The notes: generated from the letters alone by a model not told the origin. A stretch of 48,076 bases of DNA from Lachnospiraceae bacterium (GCA_021205755.1 JAJPWX010000023.1:1-48076), one strand, 5' to 3'. Positions 21,404-29,696 are shown, counted from the first letter of the stretch. Numbers and translations: made by a program.

Positions 21404-23071
21404 GTGGGGAAATTAAGGATGCCGATTGGCATTGATGATTTTGGAAAGCTGCGCACGAATAATTTTTATTACGTAGATAAAACCGGCATGATAAAAGAGC
21501 TTTTGGCAAATTGGGGAGAAGTAAATCTTTTTATACGTCCGCGCCGCTTTGGCAAAAGCATAAATATGAGCATGCTCAAATATTTCTTTGAAATCGGCAC
21601 AGACAAGAGCCTGTTTGATGGGCTGGCAATATCAAAGGAAACAAAACTGTGCGAGGAATACATGGGGCAGTATCCTGTGGTTTCAATCACATTGAAACAG
21701 GTGACGGGAGCAACGTTTGAAGATGCAAAAAATAACATATGGGATGTGATCAGTGAAGAAGCTATCCGATATTCGGTTTTATTGAAATACGAGGATGTCG
21801 CGGAATGGGATAAGTCTCGTCTTCTGGATATTATTAACAGGAAAAGAGGACTGGAAAGCTCATTAAAACTCTTATCAAGACTTCTTAATGAACATTACGG
21901 TAAAAAAGTCATTATATTAATAGATGAGTATGATGCACCCCTTCAAAAAGCATACGAGAACAATTATTACGATGATATGGTTGGACTTATCCGCCAGATC
22001 TTTGGCTATGCTTTAAAATCGAATGAGTCCCTGTTCTTCAGCGTGCTGACAGGGTGTATGCGGATCTCAAAGGAAAGCATTTTCTCCGACCTCAACAATC
22101 CCAAGCTTCACTCAATCAGCGATGAGCGTTTCGATGAATGGTTTGGGTTCACGGATGATGAAACCGTTCGGATGTTGAATTACCTTGGATTGACGGAATA
22201 TTATGAGGTTACAAAGGAATGGTACGATGGCTATCGGTTTGGTGAACAGAGTGTGTATTGTCCATGGGATGTTATCAACTGGTGCGACCAGCTTTTGAAT
22301 ACATCAGACCGCATCCCGCAGAATTTTTGGGTAAATTCCGGTTCGACGGATATTATTCGCCAGCTGGCAGAACAGGCGGACAGCATTACCCGCGACCAGA
22401 TTGGTGTTTTGATAGAAGGCGGGACAGTCCGTAAAAAGCTGGTACAGGATTTGACATATAGAGATATGATGGATCAGCCGGATAATATATGGAGTATTCT
22501 ATATACATCGGGCTATCTGACGCATCGTGCACGGTATGAGGATGGAAGCTGCGACCTGTGTATTCCGAATCGTGAAGTAAAGAACATTTTTATAACGAAG
22601 GTTGATTCCTGGTTTACAGCAAAGGTACTTGAAGATGAGGATGGACTAAAAGAATTTTTTGAGTCTTTTGTGTCTGGAAACGCGGAGGCTTTGGAAGACT
22701 GCCTCAATTTCCACCTTGCCGAATCGATCAGCTATCTGGATGGCGGAAATTATGAGGATAAAGAAACATTCTACCATGGTTTGCTTATCGGAATGTTCAG
22801 AACAAAAAAAGGTTGGGAAATTAAGTCTGAGCGCGAGGCTGGAAATGGAAGGGCGGATATAACTGTGTTTGATCTGCGTAAGAAAGAAGCATACATTATT
22901 GAAGTAAAATATTCAAAAGAGAATGCGGACCTGACGACGGATGCACAAGAAGCGATTGACCAGATTAACAGGCTTCATTATGATCAATACTTCAGTCAAC
23001 GGCTGCCGAAGAGTATCAGACATTACGGAATTGCGTTCTGCCTGAAGCAGTGCAGGGTTTTGACAGAGTAA
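21404..23071 (+). CDS. AAA-ATPase-like / PD-(D/E)XK nuclease-domain protein
   Basis: A 555-aa protein of the common AAA-ATPase-like (PF09820) plus PDDEXK_9 (PF08011) architecture. The N terminus MPIGIDDFGKLR...YYVDKTG is characteristic; the P-loop-like RPRRFGKS is at residues 45-52, and LIDEYDAPL follows as Walker B. The C-terminal nuclease-like core shows GRADITVFD and AYIIEVKYSK near residues 483-505, fitting a PD-(D/E)XK fold. I chose GTG 21404 because GGAGGT lies 7 nt upstream; a longer start at GTG 21383 lacks such a site. These proteins occur in multiple copies in gut anaerobes and their function is not known. The 27-nt palindrome lies just upstream and the second diverged direct repeat follows the stop codon. 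Confidence 0.85.
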   Translation: MGKLRMPIGIDDFGKLRTNNFYYVDKTGMIKELLANWGEVNLFIRPRRFGKSINMSMLKYFFEIGTDKSLFDGLAISKETKLCEEYMGQYPVVSITLKQVTGATFEDAKNNIWDVISEEAIRYSVLLKYEDVAEWDKSRLLDIINRKRGLESSLKLLSRLLNEHYGKKVIILIDEYDAPLQKAYENNYYDDMVGLIRQIFGYALKSNESLFFSVLTGCMRISKESIFSDLNNPKLHSISDERFDEWFGFTDDETVRMLNYLGLTEYYEVTKEWYDGYRFGEQSVYCPWDVINWCDQLLNTSDRIPQNFWVNSGSTDIIRQLAEQADSITRDQIGVLIEGGTVRKKLVQDLTYRDMMDQPDNIWSILYTSGYLTHRARYEDGSCDLCIPNREVKNIFITKVDSWFTAKVLEDEDGLKEFFESFVSGNAEALEDCLNFHLAESISYLDGGNYEDKETFYHGLLIGMFRTKKGWEIKSEREAGNGRADITVFDLRKKEAYIIEVKYSKENADLTTDAQEAIDQINRLHYDQYFSQRLPKSIRHYGIAFCLKQCRVLTE

Positions 23072-23088
23072 AAAGATTCTATCCTGGC

Positions 23089-23176
23089 AAATTTTGAGAC
23101 AAAAGAAAGTGGTCAGGATATGATGATGAATGCCATAAACTAAAAAACAAGAAGTTTGTGGAATGAATGCAACAAA
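23089..23176 (+). repeat. Diverged direct repeat, copy 2 (upstream of HTH regulator)
   Basis: Partner of 19785-19874; the last 26 nt (23151-23176) are identical between copies. The end of this copy overlaps the first codons of the HTH gene if its start is ATG 23167. The corresponding frame reads NFETKESGQDMMMNAIN here and NYEIKESD-stop-NIVINVIN in copy 1, so the repeat may be the relic of a coding end. Confidence 0.7.
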
Positions 23177-23859
23177 ATTTGGCCAGAGATGTGGATATGC
23201 GAAGATCAGATAATTTTAAGAACAGCTACGAGAATAAGTTTGAAAAGCAGGATAAAAAAACCTCTGGAAATGCTTCTGGCAATCCCAGAGGCGCAGGTCG
23301 TAAGCGCCGCCTTTCACCAGAGCAGCTTGAGCAGATTCGGCAGGCGTACGCGGAAGGGAGAACGATTACTGAACTGGCAAAGGAGTATGGGATTTCGCGT
23401 CAGACTCTTTCCGGCTATTTGAATGAATCCCGGGAAGTAGAGAATGTGATCAAATCAGCCAGCAAATGGAAAAAGCTGAACCGGGAGTTTCCTTCGGAGC
23501 ATCTTGAGAAATATTCCATGCGCATGGATTATATGTGCAGAGAAGAACTTTGTACAGTGATCCTGATTAGTTTCCGCGACCAGGAGATTCTGATCAGAAA
23601 TCATACGATGGATGTGATTCACCGGGCATTTGGAATTAAGGAAAAACCGGATTGGAAAGATTTTGAGGAATTTCTGGAGGATCGCTGCTTTCCGAGAACT
23701 CGATTTCAGCTTCAAATGATACTCTCAGATCTGGGGTTGGATTTTTATGATCCTTTAGCAATAATTGAAAAAACGCAGGGAAAGATGGCAGAGGATCTCC
23801 AGTGGATTCGGATATGGTATTTTCGGGCGGGGCTGAATGAAGACACTTTGGTAGAATGA
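23167..23859 (+). CDS. HTH regulator of the kind found next to HipA-like toxins
   Basis: A 230-aa protein. The N-terminal 45 residues are charged and low in complexity. A resolvase-type helix-turn-helix follows (SPEQLEQIRQAYAEGRTITE, LAKEYGISRQTLSGYL; about residues 50-85). The C-terminal domain (LGLDFYDPLAIIEKTQGKMA) is one I remember from Firmicute proteins encoded immediately before HipA-like kinases. The role is probably antitoxin or autoregulator. The start is uncertain: ATG 23167 overlaps the repeat and has no good Shine-Dalgarno, while ATG 23197 is in frame and also weak. The gene is followed after 17 nt by only the first 38 codons of a HipA-like protein, so the regulator appears to have lost its partner. 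Confidence 0.65.
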   Translation: MQQNLARDVDMRRSDNFKNSYENKFEKQDKKTSGNASGNPRGAGRKRRLSPEQLEQIRQAYAEGRTITELAKEYGISRQTLSGYLNESREVENVIKSASKWKKLNREFPSEHLEKYSMRMDYMCREELCTVILISFRDQEILIRNHTMDVIHRAFGIKEKPDWKDFEEFLEDRCFPRTRFQLQMILSDLGLDFYDPLAIIEKTQGKMAEDLQWIRIWYFRAGLNEDTLVE

Positions 23860-23876
23860 TGGGAGAGAGGATTTAT

Positions 23877-23993
23877 ATGCATACGATAGAAATCCACACG
23901 GAGACGGTGCAAACCGGGGTCGGTCATTCTTCCAAAGGAAATCAAACGAAATGGATTCAGGATGGCTGGTGGTATAGGGCTGATGCACTTTGA
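23877..23993 (+). pseudogene. HipA-like toxin remnant (N-terminal 38 aa)
   Basis: ATG 23877 is preceded by GGGAGAGAGG. The product (GHSSKGNQTKWIQDGWWYRA then DAL-stop) matches the beginning of Firmicute HipA-like kinases, where KGNQxKW and WYKAD precede the kinase core. The TGA at 23991 ends it before any catalytic motif, and the following 140 nt contain no continuation that I can recognise in any frame. I read it as a deletion-truncated toxin. Confidence 0.55.
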
Positions 23994-24137
23994 TATTTTG
24001 CTTGTTGATACTGGCTTTATGTGCTAAACTACTTTCATAGATCTCATTGCATTTTTCGGATATAGGAAGTGTAAAAGAATTTGTCTGCATGAACAGTATT
24101 TCTGCGTTGCGGTCAGAGAAAAACGGGGTGGCAAGCT

Positions 24138-25454
24138 GTGAAGTTGAAGAATGTAAATATCAAGAATTATAGATGCTTTAAAGAGACAGATATAGACTTT
24201 GATGATCACATAACGCTGATTGTAGGTAAAAATGGAGCTGGTAAAACAGCCATTCTGGATGCAGTGGCGGTTTCAATTAGTACATTTCTGCTTGGTATCG
24301 ATGGTGGAGTCAGCAGGAGTATATTAAAAGAAGATGCCAGATATGAATTTCATGATTTGAATGGAACAGTTGATCCTCAGCATCAGTTCCCGGTAAGTAT
24401 TGAGAGTAGAGGAGATTGCTGTGGTAAGCGTGATATAAATTGGCTTCGCTCTTTGAATTCTGCAAACAGTAAGACTACTACCAAAGATGCGTGTAAATTG
24501 ACGGAGATTGCTATATACGTTCAAAATCAGATTATGACTGGAGATAAGACACTGGTTCTTCCGCTTCTCTCTTATTATGGTACTGGACGGTTATATGCTC
24601 AGAAAAAAGGAAAGCGTAATATGCAGTCCTTGACGGAGTTTAAGCGTCAGGTCGGATATGTTGATTGTATGGCTGCAGAGTCAAATGAAAAATTAATGCT
24701 GAGCTGGTTTCAGAAGCAGACATTGAAGAGCCTGCAGGAACAGCAGAAAACGGGTGTTTTGGCAGCATCATTGCTTTTAAAGACGGTGGAAAAAGCGATA
24801 TGTAAAAGTTATGAGAAAATCAGTGGGGCAAGTAATGCATCCCTTGTTTTTGATTTGGATACGCATAAACTGATTTTGGAGTTCCAATCATCAGATGGCA
24901 GCATCCAAAAGTTCGCGATGGACGAGATGAGTGATGGCTACAAGAATACTTTAAGTATGATTGGAGATATTGCATATCGTATGGCGGTTTTGAATCCCAC
25001 TTTGGGAGAACGGGTACTGGAAGAAACGCCGGGGATTGTATTGATTGATGAAGTAGATCTCCATTTACACCCGCAATGGCAGCAGACGATTCTGAAAGAC
25101 TTGCACGAAGTATTCCCGAATATCCAGTTTGTCGTCACTTCACATGCACCAGCGGTTATCAATTCAGTTCCAAGAGAGCAGATTCGAATTTTGGACAATG
25201 GAGAAATTTATATGCCGGCAGCTGAAACCTATGGACGGGATGCGAATTCTATCTTAAGAGAGGTTATGAAGGTATCGGAAAGACCGGAAGATGTCAAGAG
25301 AAAATTGGATATGTTCTACACTTGCATGGATGAGAAAGACTATAATACAGCAGAAGAAGTATTGATATCAATAGAGAACATTGTTGGGACAACAGATCCT
25401 GACATCGCAGCGGCGAGGACGTCCCTGGAACTGGAAAAACTATTGGGGGAATAG
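24138..25454 (+). CDS. PtuA-like AAA ATPase of a Septu-type defence pair
   Basis: A 438-aa ATPase of the RecF/OLD-like AAA group. Walker A GKNGAGKT is at residues 30-37; the family stretch SYYGTGRLY follows near 150. The ABC-like signature region is DEMSDGYKN, Walker B IVLIDEVDLHLHP is near residue 300 and the switch region is FVVTSHAP. The start is GTG 24138 with GGGGTGG upstream. The next gene, 3 nt downstream, encodes an HNH protein. An ATPase followed by an HNH nuclease is the arrangement of Septu (PtuA-PtuB) and of the effector pair in retron Ec78. No reverse transcriptase gene is present, so Septu is the better reading. Function is inferred from family and pairing; anti-phage activity is untested, and the partner gene is split. 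Confidence 0.75.
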   Translation: MKLKNVNIKNYRCFKETDIDFDDHITLIVGKNGAGKTAILDAVAVSISTFLLGIDGGVSRSILKEDARYEFHDLNGTVDPQHQFPVSIESRGDCCGKRDINWLRSLNSANSKTTTKDACKLTEIAIYVQNQIMTGDKTLVLPLLSYYGTGRLYAQKKGKRNMQSLTEFKRQVGYVDCMAAESNEKLMLSWFQKQTLKSLQEQQKTGVLAASLLLKTVEKAICKSYEKISGASNASLVFDLDTHKLILEFQSSDGSIQKFAMDEMSDGYKNTLSMIGDIAYRMAVLNPTLGERVLEETPGIVLIDEVDLHLHPQWQQTILKDLHEVFPNIQFVVTSHAPAVINSVPREQIRILDNGEIYMPAAETYGRDANSILREVMKVSERPEDVKRKLDMFYTCMDEKDYNTAEEVLISIENIVGTTDPDIAAARTSLELEKLLGE

Positions 25455-25457
25455 TCT

Positions 25458-25967
25458 ATGATCGTAGTAAAAAGAGGAAAAGAACCAAACAGTCTGCTGG
25501 AATTCCGTAAGCAAAATCCGGAAGCAGATTATGAGGATACTCCATCTAATGTATTAAATGATATCAGAACACAGATGTGGAGAGAGCAAAGACATCTGTG
25601 CGGGTATTGTATGAGGAGGATTAACAGCCCGGATGTCGAAAGAATTGAACACTGTATTCCAAGACATCCAAAAGGTGAAGCAGCACACGATAAGCAGGCT
25701 GCGTTGAATTATAAGTGGATGCTTGGCGTTTGTTATGGTAATAGCCTGAATCGAGGGGTGAAGCCAGAAGAAATAACGTGTGATGCCCACAGACGTAATA
25801 TTGAATTGACAATCAATCCCTATGACGAAACATCAGTTAGAAAGATTAAGTATAAGGCAGATGGAAGAATTTATTCAGAGGATCCGGAGATTAACAAAGA
25901 TGTGACAGAAACTTTAAATCTTAATTGTGAAGCTGTATCATTACCTCAGACACGGAAAAAGTGTTGA
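25458..25967 (+). CDS. PtuB-like HNH nuclease, main part (frame broken near the C terminus)
   Basis: A 169-aa N-terminal part of a TIGR02646/PtuB-like HNH protein. Zinc and catalytic candidates are CGYC (residues 48-51), IEHCIPRH (63-70), the later VCYGN and CDAHRRN, and LTINPYDETS. The family segment LNLNCEA is reached before the frame ends in QTRKKC at TGA 25965-25967. The rest of the domain is encoded one frame back from 25961, ending at 26131 with the expected PYCGIIISWLE. The break lies at CGG AAA AAG: one more A, or a -1 ribosomal slip on AAA AAG, would give one protein of about 224 aa. The stop also overlaps an ATG (TGATG), which would allow the tail to be made separately. Loss of function by mutation is the simplest alternative. 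Confidence 0.75.
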   Translation: MIVVKRGKEPNSLLEFRKQNPEADYEDTPSNVLNDIRTQMWREQRHLCGYCMRRINSPDVERIEHCIPRHPKGEAAHDKQAALNYKWMLGVCYGNSLNRGVKPEEITCDAHRRNIELTINPYDETSVRKIKYKADGRIYSEDPEINKDVTETLNLNCEAVSLPQTRKKC

Positions 25968-26131
25968 TGGCAGAGAAAGCCAGAATTGCAAGGAAGTGTA
26001 AAGGAAAGACACAGGATGCATATATGCAGGAGCTGAGACGTACATATGTAAGCTTAGTAAATGAACGGAATTTGACGCCATATTGCGGAATTATTATTTC
26101 CTGGTTGGAGGATAAACTAAAGGGTAAATAA
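25967..26131 (+). CDS. C-terminal fragment of the PtuB-like protein, TGATG-coupled
   Basis: A 54-aa frame starting at the ATG inside TGATG. Its sequence (MAEKARIARKCKGKTQ, then ELRRTYVSLVNERNL and PYCGIIISWLEDKLKGK) is the expected end of a PtuB-like protein. It has no ribosome binding site of its own apart from GGAAAAAG, so expression would need translational coupling or frameshifting from the upstream frame. Confidence 0.6.
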   Translation: MAEKARIARKCKGKTQDAYMQELRRTYVSLVNERNLTPYCGIIISWLEDKLKGK

Positions 26132-26172
26132 AAATTCAGTGCGACGGCCTTCATGAGAAAAGGAATTTTGCA

Positions 26173-27144
26173 ATGAGGAAGATCAGCTTAAGAAAGAAAA
26201 CGGCCGCGGGCAGTGGAAGGAACCCAGCGCTGACCCTGCTGTTTGTGGTGGGTTTTCTGCTGGTGCTGTATCCGGTGTTTGGCAACCTTTGGAATGCGTA
26301 CCGGCAGCAGCGGCTGTCCAATACCTATGAGGCAGAGGTGGAAAATCTGACGCAGGATGAGTACGCGGATGAATGGGCGGCGGCGGAGGCTTACAATGCT
26401 GCGAATTCCCCGATCTGGGTGCCGGATGCGTTTTCGGATGAGGAAGTAGAGGCGGATGAGGAATACGAAAGCCTTTTGAATGTGGCCGGGGACGGCATCA
26501 TGGGCTATCTGGAGATTCCGAAGATTGATATAAAGATTGCGATTTACCATGGCACCAGCGATGAAGTGCTGACAAAGGGAGCGGGACATCTGCACGGCTC
26601 TTCTCTGCCGGTCGGCGGCGAGGGGACGCATGCGGTTATCGCGGCACACCGGGGGTTGCCGTCCGCGCCGTTGTTTACCGACTTGGATCTTCTGGAGATC
26701 GGGGATCAGTTTTATCTGTATGTGCTGGATGAGGTGCTGGCCTATGAGGTGGATCAGATTCTGATTGTGGAGCCGGATGAGACGGAGTCGCTCGTGCAGA
26801 CGCCGGGCGAGGATTATGTGACGCTCGTGACCTGCACGCCTTACGGCGTCAATACCCAGAGGCTCCTGGTGCGGGGGCACCGGGTGGAATATACGGTGGA
26901 GCGGTACGAGGAAGAGGCAGACAAAAGCACTTCCTCTATGGCGACCAATTATGTGCTGGTGGCGCTGCTTGGGCTGCTTACGGTAGCGGTGGCGTCCGTG
27001 CTGATTCGGATGTATTATCGCAGGAAAGCAGAGCGCGCGGCGGCTGGGAACGTAGATGCGGCTGGCAATGAGGCGACGGCCAAAGAAAATCGTGACACAG
27101 TGACGTCGAAGAGTGAGAATCCGGCAGCGGGAGGAGACAGCTAG
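26173..27144 (+). CDS. Class C (pilin-polymerising) sortase 1
   Basis: A 323-aa membrane transpeptidase that cleaves LPXTG-type signals and joins pilin subunits. An N-terminal membrane helix (LLFVVGFLLVLYPVFG) and a C-terminal helix (VLVALLGLLTVAVASVL) with a basic tail are both typical of class C. Catalytic residues are visible: His159 in AAHRG, Cys221 in TLVTCTPYG and Arg230 in NTQRLLVRG. A candidate lid segment SPIWVPDAF precedes the catalytic domain. The start ATG 26173 follows AAAAGGA. The stop codon is immediately followed by the ATG of sortase 2, so the two are co-translated. The pilins it would act on are encoded 6.6 kb upstream, on the other side of the accessory island. Confidence 0.92.
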   Translation: MRKISLRKKTAAGSGRNPALTLLFVVGFLLVLYPVFGNLWNAYRQQRLSNTYEAEVENLTQDEYADEWAAAEAYNAANSPIWVPDAFSDEEVEADEEYESLLNVAGDGIMGYLEIPKIDIKIAIYHGTSDEVLTKGAGHLHGSSLPVGGEGTHAVIAAHRGLPSAPLFTDLDLLEIGDQFYLYVLDEVLAYEVDQILIVEPDETESLVQTPGEDYVTLVTCTPYGVNTQRLLVRGHRVEYTVERYEEEADKSTSSMATNYVLVALLGLLTVAVASVLIRMYYRRKAERAAAGNVDAAGNEATAKENRDTVTSKSENPAAGGDS

Positions 27145-28185
27145 ATGGGCGCGGACAGGGAACCGGAAAAACAACAGAAGGAGAAGTCGGGCTCCAGGGT
27201 CAATGTTCGAACCCTCCTGGGCATGCTGATTTTCGTGTTTGGACTGTGCGTGATACTTTACCCGGCGGTGAGTGATCGCTGGAATCAATGGAGGCAGTCG
27301 CGTCTGACACAGAATTATGAACAGACGGTGGAGCAGCTGCAGGAGGATGATGTATCGGAATTATGGGAGGCTGCGTGGGAATATAACGCGAATCTCACAG
27401 GAAATACGATTGGCGACGCGTTTGAAGGGATTGCTCTTACCGAGACGGAAGGGCTGACGGCTTCGGAGGCAGCTGCGGAGTCAGAAGATACTTCTGGAGC
27501 AGATTTGGTAAGTGATACTTCGGACATGGCTGCGGAGGCCGATGCGGAATACGAGACGGAGGAAGTTCTCTCCGCCTCGAAAGCGGATACCCTTTATCAA
27601 TCGCTGCTGAACCCGGCGGGCGACGGCATTATGGGCTATCTTTCGATTCCGAAGATAGATGTTTACCTTCCGATTTACCATGGTACGGACGCGGAAGAAC
27701 TGCAAAAGGGCGTCGGGCACCTTTATGGTACTTCGCTGCCGGCTGGCGGCGAGGGAACCCATACGGTACTCGCGGGCCACAGAGGGCTGCCCTCGGCGGC
27801 GCTTTTGACGGATCTGGATTATCTGGAGGAAGGGGATCTTCTCTATTTATATATACTGGACGATGTGCTGGCGTATGAAGTGACCGGCGTTGAGGTGGTA
27901 GAGCCGGACGAGACGGACAGCCTTGCGATTCAGGCGGGGGAAGATCTGATTACGATAGTGACCTGCACACCTTATGGGATCAACACGCATCGCCTGCTGG
28001 TACATGGCTCCCGCGTGGAATACGTTCCGGAGGAGGAACAGGAAACCGTCACACAGGTGCTGGATCTGCACAGCTTTGCGTGGATGGCGTATGGGCTTCC
28101 GGCAATTGGCATTGCATTTGTACTTTTGCTGGCCTTGCTGATGCGTGTTCGAAGAAAACGGCGGGAGCGGAGAAATCAGGAATAA
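27145..28185 (+). CDS. Class C sortase 2
   Basis: A 346-aa paralogue of the preceding sortase, starting directly after its stop (TAGATG). It has an N-terminal membrane helix (LLGMLIFVFGLCVILYP), then an acidic insert of about 60 residues rich in Glu, Ala and Ser between helix and catalytic domain, not present in sortase 1. Catalytic residues are His212 in LAGHRG, Cys274 in TIVTCTPYG and Arg283 in NTHRLLVHG. A C-terminal helix and RRKRRERR follow. Two class C sortases in one pilus cluster often divide the work between shaft subunits and minor subunits; which one uses LPATG and which the VQTGD substrate of the next gene cannot be told from sequence. Confidence 0.9.
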   Translation: MGADREPEKQQKEKSGSRVNVRTLLGMLIFVFGLCVILYPAVSDRWNQWRQSRLTQNYEQTVEQLQEDDVSELWEAAWEYNANLTGNTIGDAFEGIALTETEGLTASEAAAESEDTSGADLVSDTSDMAAEADAEYETEEVLSASKADTLYQSLLNPAGDGIMGYLSIPKIDVYLPIYHGTDAEELQKGVGHLYGTSLPAGGEGTHTVLAGHRGLPSAALLTDLDYLEEGDLLYLYILDDVLAYEVTGVEVVEPDETDSLAIQAGEDLITIVTCTPYGINTHRLLVHGSRVEYVPEEEQETVTQVLDLHSFAWMAYGLPAIGIAFVLLLALLMRVRRKRRERRNQE

Positions 28186-28327
28186 AATTTGCCTGGACAA
28201 TGGGTTCGTTATGTAACCTGTTGTGAGAGTGGCAGCAAAAATGGAGCGGAAGCTCTGAGATGAAATGCGCAGGAAAAGCTGAGGCGCGAGATTGATACAA
28301 TCTGAGAAACAAAAGGGGGAACCGGAG

Positions 28328-29515
28328 ATGAGGAGGAACGTGTATAGGAACAGATACAAAGGAATACTAACGGGATTCCTTTGTCTGCTTCTGCTCTGTG
28401 GGGTATGCCAGCGCGCAGGCGCGATGGAGACCGGAATTGATACATCAAAGACAGATGGAACGCTGACTGTCAGCTATATCTATGGAACGGATTCGGACAC
28501 GGAAAAAAACACAGCCATTTCCGGAGCAAGCTTTCATATTTACCGCATCGCGGAGATATCCTCCGGAGGTGTGTACACGCTGGTGTCCGGGCTTGCGGAC
28601 AGCGGAGTAACGAGTGACCAGCTCAATCAGATGGAGCACGCCCAGGAAATGAATAACGTAATCGAAGCGATAGCGTCTTTTCTGGAGGACGAAAAATCGG
28701 AACAGGCACATCGCGGAGCAGCATCCTTTACGGAATATCAGCAGGCAGCTACGGATGAGAACGGTGTCGCTAAATTCGAAAATCTGGAGGTCGGCCTTTA
28801 TCTGCTGACTGCTGATGAATGGACACAGGATGACGTGACCTACAACAGTATTCCCTCACTTGTAAGCATACCAACGGCAGATGACAGCGGCACCGAGTGG
28901 GAATATGATGTGGCGGTCAGCGCAAAGGTGGAGGCAGTCTCAGCGAGCCTGGACGATGAAGAGCCATCGACCGGTTCCGGGAGTGATTCGCCGGAAGAGC
29001 CATCGACGGGGTCTGGGGAAAACCCGCCGGAAGAGCCATCGACCGGAACAGAGGAGAAACCATCGGAAGAAACCGAAGAGCCGACGACCGGGGAAACGGG
29101 CTCGGATGTCGAACCGGAGAGCGAATATCCGGCGGAACCAGATACCGAACCGGAGAGTGAATTGCCGATGGAGACGAATCCGGAACCGGAGAGCACGTCC
29201 GCTGAGGAGACGGAAACAGAAGGAATGACGGAATCAGAACTGACGACGGAAAGTGAAACGACGCCTGCGACTGAGGATGAGACGGATCCTGTGACCGAAA
29301 GTGAAACAGCGGTCGTGACGGAGAGTGAAACGACGGCTGTAAATGAGAGCGAGACGGCCTCGACTGCGTCGGAGACAGAGAGTGAAACCAGTACAGAAGC
29401 TGCGGTGCAGACGGGAGATACTACACCGCTTGAAACATGGATGCTTGTACTTGTGTTCTCAGCCGGAGCTGTGATCCTGCTGGCAGTTCAGCAGAGACGG
29501 CGCCATGTGAGGTAA
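28328..29515 (+). CDS. SpaA-like minor pilin / anchor protein with VQTGD sorting signal
   Basis: A 395-aa surface protein. I chose ATG 28328 because AGGGGGA lies at a suitable distance and the product begins with a signal peptide (RRNVYRNRYKG, then ILTGFLCLLLLCGV; cleavage near GAMET). One SpaA/CnaB-like domain follows (ISGASFHIYRIAE ... FENLEVGLYLLTADEW). A long Pro/Glu/Thr/Ser stalk comes next, with three tandem EEPSTG units and many ETE/ESE repeats. The C terminus is VQTGDTTP, a hydrophobic helix and RRRHVR, a sorting signal of the QTGD type rather than LPXTG. It is probably a basal or minor pilin, co-transcribed with the two sortases. The stalk resembles the N-terminal stalk of the giant adhesin. 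Confidence 0.8.
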   Translation: MRRNVYRNRYKGILTGFLCLLLLCGVCQRAGAMETGIDTSKTDGTLTVSYIYGTDSDTEKNTAISGASFHIYRIAEISSGGVYTLVSGLADSGVTSDQLNQMEHAQEMNNVIEAIASFLEDEKSEQAHRGAASFTEYQQAATDENGVAKFENLEVGLYLLTADEWTQDDVTYNSIPSLVSIPTADDSGTEWEYDVAVSAKVEAVSASLDDEEPSTGSGSDSPEEPSTGSGENPPEEPSTGTEEKPSEETEEPTTGETGSDVEPESEYPAEPDTEPESELPMETNPEPESTSAEETETEGMTESELTTESETTPATEDETDPVTESETAVVTESETTAVNESETASTASETESETSTEAAVQTGDTTPLETWMLVLVFSAGAVILLAVQQRRRHVR

Positions 29516-29560
29516 GAGGATTTTTCATATTTTCAGGATTTTAAGGTGCCAAATGGTTCT

Positions 29561-29577
29561 GCGTGCCAGTGGCACGC
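29561..29577 (+). other. Perfect short hairpin downstream of the pilus operon
   Basis: GCGTGCC (29561-29567), loop AGT, GGCACGC (29571-29577). It has no T run and lies between the minor pilin stop and the terminator. It could contribute to 3'-end stability. Confidence 0.4.
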
Positions 29578-29620
29578 GTTCCGGTTCGGGGCGAAGCGAA
29601 GACCACAGGATGAGTATATT

Positions 29621-29658
29621 AAAAGGATGCATTGGGACAATTCCAATACATCCTTTTT
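29621..29658. terminator. Bidirectional intrinsic terminator
   Basis: AAAAGGATG-C-ATTGG (29621-29635) pairs with CCAAT-A-CATCCTTTT (29643-29657) around a 7-nt loop, with a T run on the right and an A run on the left. It separates the plus-strand pilus operon from the convergent minus-strand gene. Confidence 0.75.
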
Positions 29659-29669
29659 AAACATTTCCT

Positions 29670-29696
29670 GTAACTGTAAAGATACTGAACAGTTAC
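29670..29696 (+). repeat. 27-nt dispersed palindrome, copy 2
   Basis: Arms GTAACTGT and ACAGTTAC, centre AAAGATACTGA. It is the same element as at 21337 and 41017, here directly after a terminator. Confidence 0.85.

Noticed and set aside
24138-26131. Retron system, since PtuA/PtuB-like proteins are retron Ec78 effectors.
   Set aside because: No reverse transcriptase gene or msr/msd-like RNA was seen nearby; a Septu-like pair is sufficient.
26188-27288. Long open frame (366 codons) on the minus strand.
   Set aside because: It is antisense to sortase 1, whose catalytic motifs are clear; the minus frame is a GC-codon shadow with Arg/His-rich composition.
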